NCBI GenBank assembly: GCA_019187495.1
Contig: JABAQN010000061.1
Span: 23,447-87,446 of the forward strand
Direction: 5' to 3'
From: Steroidobacteraceae bacterium
Lineage (GTDB): Bacteria; Pseudomonadota; Gammaproteobacteria; Steroidobacterales; Steroidobacteraceae
Length of the DNA stretch: 64,000 nt
The position numbers and the translations under genes are program-made. Each line of letters begins with the position of its first letter. Position 1 is the first letter of the stretch. Of the stretch, positions 45,212-53,252 are shown in pieces. Under the pieces are notes generated by a model. It was not told the origin of the DNA. It saw only the letters and a list, made by a program, of their open reading frames with translations, and ran no database searches.

Positions 45212-46238
45212 TCACGCCTCGGCAAGACGGCCGGCGTGGAAGATCTCCACGCCCTGCGCGCTCAAGCGCACATCGACTCGTTCGCCGATCAGGCGATAGG
45301 GCACCGAGTAATACGCGCGGCCGACCTCGACGTGGTAGTCGGGATGCACCTTCGCGACGCGCCACTCGGCAGACTCGTAGGCACGTGCGGGCAATGCGCG
45401 CAGCGCCGAGGCCTCGCGCTCGAGCAAGCGCGAGCGGCGCGAGCCGCTCATCTTCTTGAACGGCCGTTCGTTGAGTGACACCAGCAGCTCGTCGATCGCG
45501 GTGTTCAACTCCTCCAGGCTGAAGAACGTGCGGTGGCGCAGCTGCGCACGGATCCAGCGCTCCACGACGAGCACGCCCGCTTCGACTTTGGCCTTGTCGC
45601 GGGGGCGGCGCACGCGCGCGGGCAGGATCGCGCGCGGCACGCCGACGAAGAACTCGAGCGAGCGCACGTGGCTCCCGAGCCAGTCAGGCAGACGCTGGCT
45701 CCAGGTCGCTTCGGCAAAGGTGTAATTGGACGCGCCGAGCACGGCGACGAAGATCTGCGCAGATCGCTGCTCGCCGGTGTACCGATCCGTGATCGGCACG
45801 GTCTGGCCTGCGTAATCGACAAAGAGCTTGTCGCCAGGCAGATGGTTCTGCCGCAGCACCAGCGCCTGGGCCCGTCGCCAGCGCTGATAATGCACGCAGA
45901 AGGCGGTGTAACCGATCCCTTCAGGATGCACCGCTCGGTACTCCTCCCACAGCAACTGCCGCGTGACGCCGGGCCGGGCGAGCTCGCGGTGCACGTGCTG
46001 GAAATCCGGTCGTCTCCGCAACTGCGCCGCGATCTCGAGCACCGAGGGGCGTCGATACAGCCGAGCGATCAGCGCCGCATCATCCAGGGCCGGCGGCAGC
46101 GGCCAGCCGACACCCGCCGCGCGCGCGCTTCAAGCACTACCCGACCGTCGAGCGTGACGCGCCGATCGCACTCGCAATCTGTCGATCGGTCAAACGTGCT
46201 TCGAACTTCAGTCGCAGAACATCGCGGATCTTCCGCAT
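45212..46238 (-). pseudogene. istA: istA transposase pseudogene (IS21 family)
   Basis: From ATG 46238 the N-terminal helix-turn-helix reads MRKIRDVLRLKFEARLTDRQ, but the frame hits TAG after ASRSTVG and then needs one further frame change near a run of GC repeats before LPPALDDAALIARLYRRPS is readable. The main open part (46042 to 45212) has FVDYAGQTVPI (first Asp) and RRPRDKAKVE (Glu). Between GVPRAI and LPARVRRPRDK the usual ~35 residues holding the second catalytic Asp are deleted. The C-terminus stops at GRLAEA. The protein cannot be an active transposase. Confidence 0.85.
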
Positions 46239-46329
46239 GGGCAACCTCGCTTGCGCCACCGTTCAGCCCCTTCCCTCACGTGGAAAAGGGCCGACGGTAT
46301 CGGGTTGTCTCGCTCCGACTGCTCCCGAG

Positions 46330-46830
46330 CTATCCGGCTTCCAGCCCTTGGCCCTGCATGCGTGAAATGCTGGCCCGGTTTGCCGTGAAACCCCGGCCCG
46401 GCATCAGCTGAAACGCTGGCCCGGCTTGGCGTGAAGTACGCAGACGTTGTCCGATCTGCGGGACGATATCCGTCTCGAGGCGCTTCTTGACAGACTGGGC
46501 ATAGTGATCCGTGCGCCCGACCTTCCAGTGCTCGTGCCAGGCGCGCGCCACTGTTTCGAAGTCCTGGCCAACGGCCTGCTTCGTCGCGCTCGGATCGATC
46601 CCCTCGGCAATCAGACGCATCGCTTCGAGGTGCCGCTCCCTGGCCCTGGCAAGGCTCACGTCCGGATACACACCGAGGGCCAGCGTCCTGCGCCGCCCGT
46701 TGAAACTGAAGTCGTAGCGCCAGTAGCGGCCGCCGCCGGGCGTTACCAGCAGGTACAGGCCCCGAGCATCGGTGAGCTTTTGCGGACGCTCCGTGGGGTT
46801 GACGCTGCGAACCCGCGTATTGGTGAGCAT
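46330..46830 (-). pseudogene. P4-type tyrosine integrase, truncated
   Basis: N-terminal arm-binding domain of a P4-like phage/island integrase (RPQKLTDARGLYLLVTPGG, YWRYDFSFNGRRRTLALG, YPDVSLARARE), then the start of the core-binding domain (FETVARAWHEHW, LETDIVPQIGQRL). Homology stops after IGQRL near 46447, where IS21-like repeats begin. The catalytic Arg/His/Tyr domain is absent. It is oriented away from the tRNA-Met gene and lies 163 bp from its 3' end, the usual position for P4-type integrases that use tRNA 3' ends as attachment sites. Confidence 0.85.
46344..46435 (-). repeat. Four 23-bp tandem repeats, IS21-type terminal repeats
   Basis: On the minus strand four consecutive 23-nt units occur: starting TTCACGCCAAGCCGGGCC, TTCAGCTGATGCCGGGCC, TTCACGGCAAACCGGGCC and TTCACGCATGCAGGGCC. 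The first and third are most alike. Their position between the truncated integrase and istA suggests they are the multiple transposase-binding repeats of an IS21-family end. Confidence 0.7.
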
Positions 46831-46869
46831 TTACGGTATCTCCGACAATCACCGGCGCAGATACCGTAA
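46831..46869. promoter_or_regulatory. Inverted repeat immediately upstream of the integrase start
   Basis: TTACGGTATCT at 46831-46841 and its exact complement AGATACCGTAA at 46859-46869 are separated by 17 bp. The left arm touches the integrase start codon (46828-46830). It may be an operator for integrase control or an arm-type recombination site. No other copy was noticed in the window. Confidence 0.5.
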
Positions 46870-46993
46870 AAAGTACCGGCGCTTCGTTGAAACCGGGTGA
46901 GAGCGTAGGAGACGCCTTGGTTGCCAAAACCCCGAGAATCCGGGGAATTATGGGCCTTTTCGAGATCGCCCGAGCCGGAGTGAGATCCGAAAT

Positions 46994-47070
46994 TGGTGGA
47001 AAGGGAGGGACTCGAACCCTCGACCCCGGCATTATGAGTGCCGTGCTCTAACCGGCTGAGCTACCTTTCC
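46994..47070 (-). tRNA. tRNA-Met (CAT), elongator type
   Basis: A 77-nt cloverleaf with encoded CCA. The acceptor stem is GGAAAGG/CCTTTCC, the D arm has GCTC/GAGC, the anticodon loop CTCATAA gives CAT, and the T arm is GAGGG-TTCGAGT-CCCTC. The sequence around the anticodon resembles E. coli elongator tRNA-Met; a tRNA-Ile2 precursor with CAT cannot be wholly excluded. The 3' end faces the truncated integrase, marking it as the likely attachment site of the neighbouring island. Confidence 0.95.
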
Positions 47071-47085
47071 ACGAGGGGGCGCGGG

Positions 47086-47114
47086 ATTGTCCGGGCGAGC
47101 CCCCGGGGTGTCAA
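47086..47114 (-). promoter_or_regulatory. Sigma70-type promoter of tRNA-Met
   Basis: On the minus strand TTGACA (47114-47109), a 17-bp spacer and GACAAT (47091-47086) match the consensus at 6/6 and 5/6 positions. The -10 box ends 15 nt before the tRNA 5' end. A GC-rich discriminator follows, as in stringently controlled stable-RNA promoters. Confidence 0.8.
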
Positions 47115-47166
47115 GCGCACGGGCGTGGCGGCGACGCTGGCCGCCGTGAAACAAGCGCAGATGGGG

Positions 47167-48045
47167 TTACGCCAGCGCCCGCCCGAAAAGCGCGAGCATC
47201 CTGCCCCACGCTTTCTCGGCCTGGTCGTGGTCGTAGACCTGCGAGTCGGGCGGACACCAGCCGTGTTTCGTGCCGGCGTAGACCTCGATTTCCGCGGGCA
47301 GCTTCGCGTCTGCGAACGCCTTGCGCAGGATGTCCTTCACCTGCGGCTGGCGCTGGTCGTCGTTCTCTGCGATCGCGATCAGGAACTGTGCCTTCATCTT
47401 CGGGACGAGGAGGTGCGGGCTGTCGGGCTTGTCCGTCGCGAGCCCGCCGCCGTGGAACGACGCGCCTGCGCCGATGCGCGCGGGCATCGCGGCCGCGGTG
47501 CGCATCACGAGCGGGCCGCCCATGCAGTAGCCGATCGTGCCCATCCTGCGCTTCCTGTCGACGGATGGCTGCGCATCGAGCCAGTCCACGAACGCTTTCG
47601 CATCGGTCGCCGCGGTTGCGGGCGTCAGCGATTCCATCAGCGCCATCAGCGCCGCGCGCGTCTCCGGGTCGTTGAAGTCCGGGTGCTCGGGCGCCGTCGG
47701 CGCATGCTGCTTGCGATAGAACGGGTTGACCACCAGCACCGAATAGCCGGACTCGGCGAGCCGCCGTCCCATCTGCCGGAATGCCGGACGCAGGCCGAAG
47801 ATGTCGGGCCAGACCAGCACGGCCGGGTGCGCGCCTTGCGCGGGATGCACGAAGTAGCAGTCCGCGGTGCCGTCCGGCGTCTTCACTTCGACTTCGGCTT
47901 CCGTCACTTCGGCGGCGTCGGCCGCCCGCGGCAGCATCGAGACGACGCCCGCGCCGAGCGTCAGCGCACCGAAATCCCGGCGCGACAGCTCCTTCGACCT
48001 GAGCTGGTATTCAACCATGTCGTCGAACGCGTCCTGGTCACACAT
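47167..48045 (-). CDS. Dienelactone hydrolase family protein, probable Tat substrate
   Basis: Alpha/beta hydrolase of 292 aa. The N-terminal portion has a twin-arginine motif (ELSRRDFGALTLGAGVV), although it is preceded by about 20 residues. The nucleophile elbow is GYCMGG with Cys, as in dienelactone hydrolase, with Asp in AENDDQRQP and His in GTKHGWC. ATG 48045 gives the MCDQDAFDDMVEYQL start found in this subgroup; a longer frame to 48102 lies in the gap. Natural substrate unknown. Lies next to a MocR-type regulator that is not obviously linked to it. Confidence 0.85.
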   Translation of the reverse strand: MCDQDAFDDMVEYQLRSKELSRRDFGALTLGAGVVSMLPRAADAAEVTEAEVEVKTPDGTADCYFVHPAQGAHPAVLVWPDIFGLRPAFRQMGRRLAESGYSVLVVNPFYRKQHAPTAPEHPDFNDPETRAALMALMESLTPATAATDAKAFVDWLDAQPSVDRKRRMGTIGYCMGGPLVMRTAAAMPARIGAGASFHGGGLATDKPDSPHLLVPKMKAQFLIAIAENDDQRQPQVKDILRKAFADAKLPAEIEVYAGTKHGWCPPDSQVYDHDQAEKAWGRMLALFGRALA

Positions 48046-48108
48046 GGCAGGCCCCTGTGGTCCGGAAAGGCGGCATGTTGCGCCCGTGAATGCGGTCAAC
48101 ACAAGGTT

Positions 48109-49884
48109 TCATGCGCGCACGATCACCGCGGTGTCGATCAGCACGCCCTCGAGGTTGTACCAGCGCACCTGGTCGCCGTCGATGATGACGTGCAGCGCGA
48201 GGCTCTCGCCGTATGCCCAGTTGCGCCACTGGCGGATCCAGCGATCGCCCTCGACGCGCCACACGCCCGTGTCGCGCTCTTCGTCGTGATAGCCGACGCG
48301 GCCGGCGAGCGTGCCGCCGCGCTGGATCTCGAGCGTGCACGGCTCGCCCCACACGGTGTTGTAGAGGAGTGACTTGCCGCCGATGGCCCGGCGAAGCGCG
48401 GCGCCCTGCAGCGGGGCACGCGTCTCCTCGGCGAGGCGGCGAGAGCCGAGCGCCGGGTCGCGTGCGATGAGCCGCGCGAGAAGCAGTACGCCGGCGCGGA
48501 TCCGGTCTTTCGGCAGGCTGGTCACGCCCATCGTGAACAGCTGCGGATCCGACTCGCCACCCGGTTCGATCAACACGCCGTGCGAGGCGGCCGCGCGCGA
48601 CAGCGCGAGCGAGTTCATGCCCGCCGGGCCGCGCACCCAGTGCGCGCTCGAGCGGTTGTACAGGCCGATCTGCACGAACTTGTGCAGGTAATGATTCAAC
48701 GCGTCGCGCAGTTCCGTGCGTCGCTCGGTGAGCATCCCACTGATGCGCTTGACGGCCGCGCCGTAGTGGCCGAGCGCGAGGAAGTGCGACCAGGCGCGCT
48801 GCATCCCGGGCGCGAACTCCGCGCCGACGCTGCGCCGCAGTTCGCGCACGCGGGCGATGATGCGCGGATCGGCCTGCATGAAGGCCGGTGGCGCACCGAT
48901 CGCCGCCGCCGGCGCGAGCCCGCCCACGAACAGCACCCGACCGGCCGCATCAACGGACCGCAGCGACGGCAGGCCGCTGACTGCTTCGCGCAATTCGACG
49001 GGCGGCGCGCACTCGACGACGGTGGTCTCCGCACGCGCCGCGGCCTCGAGCCACGCCGCGCCGCGCGCCGGCGACATCACCCTGCCCTGCCGCAGGCGGC
49101 GCGCACCGAGCAATATCACGCTGCGCGGCGGCACGGCCGCCGGGAGGATGGGGCCTTCCGCATCGCGCTCGATCCGGATGTCATTCACCTGCCGCGCACC
49201 GAGCCGGCGCCTCGTGTCGCTGTCGAGCGCCTCATCCGTCAGCACGGTCGCGCCGCGCTCGATGAGCGCCTCCAGCGCGAGAAACAGCGCGTGCCGCATC
49301 GACGGCACGACCAGCACTTCGTCCGGCGCCGCATCGATGCCCCAGATCGGCAGCAGCTTCGTGCGCAGCTCATCGATCAACGCGGGATCGTCGGTCTCGC
49401 TGCCCGCCTGCGCGAAGCGCAGCAACTCCGGCTTGCCGGACGCGAGCCGCAATGCTTCGCGCCATTCGTCGAGCGGCAGCAGGGCCGGCTCGACGCTGCC
49501 GTCGAGAAAGGGATAAGGATACTGGTGCCAGTTCGGCGGCCGCCTGAACTCGCCGCCCTCCGCCTCGGTTTCCGCATCGCTGCGTCGCGCCGTACGACGC
49601 GTGGCCGTGGCGACGCGCCCCTCGCCCACGAGATCGGTCACGTACACGCCGCTGCGGGGCCGGCTCGAGAGGTAACCTTCCGCGAGCAACGAGTCGTAGG
49701 CGAGCGCGACCGTATTGCGCGAGACGCCGATCTCTTCGGCGAGCCGACGCGACGACGGCAGCCGGCTGCCGGGCGGCAACGCCCCGCTCTCCATCGCATC
49801 GACCAGCTTGCGGCGCAGCTGGTGCTGCAGTGTCAACGCATTGCGCGCGTCGAGAACGATTCCAAGTTCGAATCCGGCGCGCAT
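48109..49884 (-). CDS. MocR/GntR-aminotransferase-like regulator with degenerate PLP site and extra C-terminal domain
   Basis: A 591-aa protein. A GntR winged helix lies at residues 15-85 (GSRLPSSRRLAEEIGVSRNT, then GYLSSRPRSGVYV). An aminotransferase-like middle follows, but where MocR proteins have the PLP-lysine motif GTFSKTL this one has VGGLAPAAA, and the acidic PLP-ring motif is replaced by VECAPPVE, so PLP is probably not bound covalently. About 120 extra residues at the C-terminus (WRVEGDRWIRQWRNW, GDQVRWYNLEG) look like a small beta-barrel. Divergent from a nitrilase-family gene; two direct repeats lie between. GGAGGC precedes ATG 49884. Confidence 0.78.
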   Translation of the reverse strand: MRAGFELGIVLDARNALTLQHQLRRKLVDAMESGALPPGSRLPSSRRLAEEIGVSRNTVALAYDSLLAEGYLSSRPRSGVYVTDLVGEGRVATATRRTARRSDAETEAEGGEFRRPPNWHQYPYPFLDGSVEPALLPLDEWREALRLASGKPELLRFAQAGSETDDPALIDELRTKLLPIWGIDAAPDEVLVVPSMRHALFLALEALIERGATVLTDEALDSDTRRRLGARQVNDIRIERDAEGPILPAAVPPRSVILLGARRLRQGRVMSPARGAAWLEAAARAETTVVECAPPVELREAVSGLPSLRSVDAAGRVLFVGGLAPAAAIGAPPAFMQADPRIIARVRELRRSVGAEFAPGMQRAWSHFLALGHYGAAVKRISGMLTERRTELRDALNHYLHKFVQIGLYNRSSAHWVRGPAGMNSLALSRAAASHGVLIEPGGESDPQLFTMGVTSLPKDRIRAGVLLLARLIARDPALGSRRLAEETRAPLQGAALRRAIGGKSLLYNTVWGEPCTLEIQRGGTLAGRVGYHDEERDTGVWRVEGDRWIRQWRNWAYGESLALHVIIDGDQVRWYNLEGVLIDTAVIVRA

Positions 49885-49895
49885 CCCCCGCCTCC

Positions 49896-49928
49896 AACTG
49901 GCACCATCGGCATCCCGGAACTGGACCT
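49896..49928. promoter_or_regulatory. Direct repeat in the MocR/hydrolase divergent gap
   Basis: AACTGGCACC at 49896-49905 and AACTGGACCT at 49919-49928 share seven to nine of ten bases and start 23 bp apart in the same orientation. Regulators of the MocR family typically bind direct repeats near their own promoters. Binding by the adjacent protein is inferred. Confidence 0.4.
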
Positions 49929-49973
49929 AACCGCAGCACGGCGCCGATGTCAACGTCCGCACCGGAGGTGCCC

Positions 49974-50840
49974 TTGAGCCGATTCGCCATCGCCGGTCTG
50001 CAACTCGATCTGCCGCGAGCCGACAACCTCGATCGTTTCGATCGCGAGATCGATTCGGCGCGCAAGCGCTTTCCGTGGGTACAGATGGTCGTGATCGGCG
50101 AGCTCGGCGTGTTCGGCCCCGATCCGGCGCTGGCGCAACCGTTGCCGGGACCCGCCGAAGAGCGCTTCCGCGCAGCCGCGGCGCGCAACAGGCTGTGGCT
50201 CATCCCGGGCTCGCTCTTCGAGAGGCGCGACGGCAAGGTTTACAACACGACGCCGGTGATCGACCCGACCGGTCGCGTCGTGGCGCGCTACCGCAAGATG
50301 TTTCCGTTCTTTCCGTACGAGAAAGGCGTGACGCCCGGCAGCGAGTTCGTCGTGTTCGATGTGCCGGGCGTCGCACGCTTCGGCGTATCGATTTGCTACG
50401 ACATGTGGTTCCCGGAAACGACCCGCACGCTCGCCTGGCTCGGCGCCGAGGTGATCCTGCACCCGACGATGACCAACACCATCGATCGCGACGTCGAGCT
50501 CTCGATCGCGCGCGCCAATGCCGCGACCAACCAGTGCTGGTTCGTCGACATCAACGTCGCGGGCGATCTCGGCTTCGGCCGCTCGGGCATCTACGGGCCG
50601 GGCGGCGAGGTCGTTTATGAAGCCGGCAGCGGCCGCGAGATCCTGACCGCCGACCTCGACATCGAGCACGTGCGCGCGACACGCCGCCGCGGCTGGCACG
50701 GCCTCACGCAGACACTCAAGAGTTTCCGTGACAGCGCGGTGCGGTTCCCGCCGTACCTCGAAGGTCACGACCGGTCCGAATCGTTGCGGGCGCTCGGCGC
50801 GCTCACGATGCCGGACCTGAACGACGCACAAGTCCGATAA
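49974..50840 (+). CDS. Carbon-nitrogen (nitrilase superfamily) hydrolase
   Basis: A 288-aa amidase-fold enzyme with the Glu-Lys-Cys triad in VVIGELGVFGPD, VARYRKMFPFFPYEKG and VSICYDMWFPE. Such enzymes cleave carbamoyl, amide or nitrile groups. The ATG at 49947 has no ribosome-binding site, but a TTG at 49974 is preceded by GGAGGTG at five bases and gives the start LSRFAIAGLQLDL, so TTG is preferred. The gene is divergent from the MocR-like gene and upstream of a TonB receptor by 29 nt. Substrate unknown; N-carbamoylputrescine amidase-like activity would fit the polyamine theme but is not indicated by proximity. Confidence 0.82.
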   Translation: MSRFAIAGLQLDLPRADNLDRFDREIDSARKRFPWVQMVVIGELGVFGPDPALAQPLPGPAEERFRAAAARNRLWLIPGSLFERRDGKVYNTTPVIDPTGRVVARYRKMFPFFPYEKGVTPGSEFVVFDVPGVARFGVSICYDMWFPETTRTLAWLGAEVILHPTMTNTIDRDVELSIARANAATNQCWFVDINVAGDLGFGRSGIYGPGGEVVYEAGSGREILTADLDIEHVRATRRRGWHGLTQTLKSFRDSAVRFPPYLEGHDRSESLRALGALTMPDLNDAQVR

Positions 50841-50869
50841 CCGATCATTCAGCAGGGGGAGCAGCGCCC

Positions 50870-53252
50870 ATGTCGATTTCCAGATTTGGTCCCGGATCCT
50901 GTCGCTCGCCGGTCGCCGCGGCCGTGGCCGCCGTGCTCGCCGGCGTGCCGGCCACGCAGTTGCGCGCGCAGGAGGCGACCGCGCAGGGTGGATCGGCGCC
51001 GCTCGAGGAGATCATCGTCACGGCGACGAGGCGCGCCGAATCGATGATCGATGTGCCCTACAACATCACGGCGGTCACCGGAGATATCCTCGAAGGCCGG
51101 CAGATCTTCGATAACGCTGACCTGATGCGCACCGTGCCAGGCGTCGCGATCGTCGATCGCGGTTACCGCAACTCCGGCGTCATCAACGGCATCATGATCC
51201 GCGGCGTGAACTCGGACGGTTCCGCCTATGGCGACTACCAGCTCTCGACCGTCCCGACGGTGTCGACCTATCTCAACGAGACGCCCGTCTACGCGAACTT
51301 CCTGCTGAAGGACATCGAGCGGGTCGAAGTGCTGCGCGGTCCGCAAGGCACGCTGTACGGCTCGGGCTCCCTCGGCGGCACCGTGCGCTACATCGCGCGC
51401 GCCCCGCAACCCGGCCAGTTCTCCGGCAGCGTCTCCGCCACCGGCTCGAAAGTGAACGGCTCGGACGATGTCGGCTACGGCATCGACGGAGTCGTCAACA
51501 TTCCGTTCGGCGAAACCGCGGCGCTGCGCATCACCGGCTCGCGGCTCGACTACCCGGGACTCACCGATTACGTGAATCTCTACCGGCTCGATGCCAACGG
51601 CATTCCGGTCGCGCCGGACGGGGTGCTGAGCGACGACGCCGAGTATTACGTGAAGAAGGACGCCGACACGGTCGAAATCTGGTACGGGCGCGCCGCGCTC
51701 GCCTGGCACCCGACCGACAAGATCGACCTCACGCTGTCGTACACGGCGCAGAGCGACGAGATCGGCGGGCGCCGGCAGGAAACGCGCGGCTTCGACGGCA
51801 ATGGCCGCCGCTACCGCCGCTACGAGAACGGCTCGATCCAGCTCGAACCCTCCTCGCGCGATGTCGAGGTCGCGGCGCTCGAGGCGAACATCGACTTCGG
51901 CTTCGCGACGCTCACCTCGAGCTCCTCCTACTACGACCACACCGGCGACAGCGTGAGCGAGAACACGGGCTTCTACGCGCAGGCCGGCTTTCTCTCGTTC
52001 TATTACAACTATCCGCGCCCGATGGCCTCCGCGGTGCGCACCTACAGCGACAGCGCGTTTGTGCAGGAACTGCGCCTCGTCTCGAACGGCGAGGGGCGCG
52101 CCGAGTGGACCGTCGGCGCGTTCTACCGCGACCAGGATCTCGGCCAGACGCAGCAGAGCTTCCTGCGCGGCTTCAAGCGCTGGTGGGGACGCCGCGACCG
52201 GCCTGCCGCAGATCGTCACGGGCGACAAGGATTTCGACTATTCCCGCAAGGAGAACTTCGAGGACCGCGCGCTTTTCGGCGAGCTCACGTGGAAGTTCAC
52301 CGATCGCCTGAACGTGACCGGCGGCTTCCGCTACTACGATTACGACTTCGAGAACCGCTCGTTCATGGACCTGCCGCTCTATGCGGGCGCCTTCCCGCCG
52401 ACGAACTCGAGTTTCGACACCAGCGACGATGGCGTGCTGTGGAAGGGCAATGTCTCCTACAAGTTTGCGCCCAGCCACCTCGCCTATATCACGGTGTCCG
52501 AAGGCTATCGGCGCGGCGGCTCGAACGCGATCCCGACTTCCGGCACCTTCGCCGAAAATCCGGGCTTCCTGCGCTTCGGGCCGGATTCCGTCACCAACTA
52601 CGAAATCGGCATCAAGGGCACCGGTCAGCGCTTCCGCTACTCCACGGCGTTTTTCGTCGTCGACTGGAAGGACGTGCAGATCAACACCTCGACACCGGTG
52701 TGGGGCTTCTTCGCCGCGGTGAACGGCGGCAAGGCGAGCACCAAGGGCATCGAGTTCGAGCTCGACGGCCGCGTGACCGACCGGCTCGGCATCAACCTCG
52801 GCTATACGTACGTCGACGCGAAGCTCGACGAGGATGCGCTCAGCCCCACGGGCTTCGTGCTCGCGACGGCGGGCAACCGCCTGCCGGGCACGCCCGAGCA
52901 CACGGTGCAGGCCGGCCTCGCCTACACCGTGCCGGTCGGCAGCCACCGTTCGTGGGTGACTCGCGTGAACGGCTATTATCAGTCCTCGACCGAGAACTCG
53001 ATCAGCACCACCTCATCGAACAGTGCACAACTTGGCGGCTTCCAGCTGTGGAACCTCTCGACGACACTGGCGAGCGACCAGTGGGAAGCGACGCTGTGGG
53101 CCAAGAACATCTTCGACGACGCGGGCGTCACGGGGCTTTTCACCGAAGCCTACATGGGGACCCTGCCGTCGGAGGGCTACTATGGAAACGGCTCGAAGGT
53201 GTTCCTTTCGCTGCCGCGCACCTTCGGCGTGACGGTGTCCTATCGCTTTTGA
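50870..53252 (+). pseudogene. TonB-dependent receptor with one-base frameshift
   Basis: Outer-membrane receptor. N-terminal signal, TonB box region (LEEIIVTATRR), plug domain (VEVLRGPQGTLYGSGSLGG) and then beta-barrel strands, ending in the aromatic FGVTVSYRF. The frame is intact to about 52184, where a run GGGG at 52185-52188 has one base too many; removing it restores WWDAATGLPQIVTGDKDFDY into the second half. With the repair it would encode about 793 aa, normal for the family. It may be a true mutation, a sequencing error or a variable run. First gene of a cluster with sulfotransferase, hydrolase and MFS genes. Confidence 0.83.

Larger units (their letters stand above)
45212..46447 (-). 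mobile_element. Remnant of an IS21-family insertion sequence
   Basis: Contains a decayed istA gene on the minus strand (45212-46238) and, on its upstream side, four 23-bp tandem terminal-like repeats (46344-46435) ending at the point where the integrase homology breaks off. IS21 elements usually carry such repeats at their ends and an istB gene after istA. Here the istA 3' end, istB and the other terminus are missing. The boundary at 46447 is an estimate. The element appears to have inserted in the integrase gene and then lost its distal part. Confidence 0.7.
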
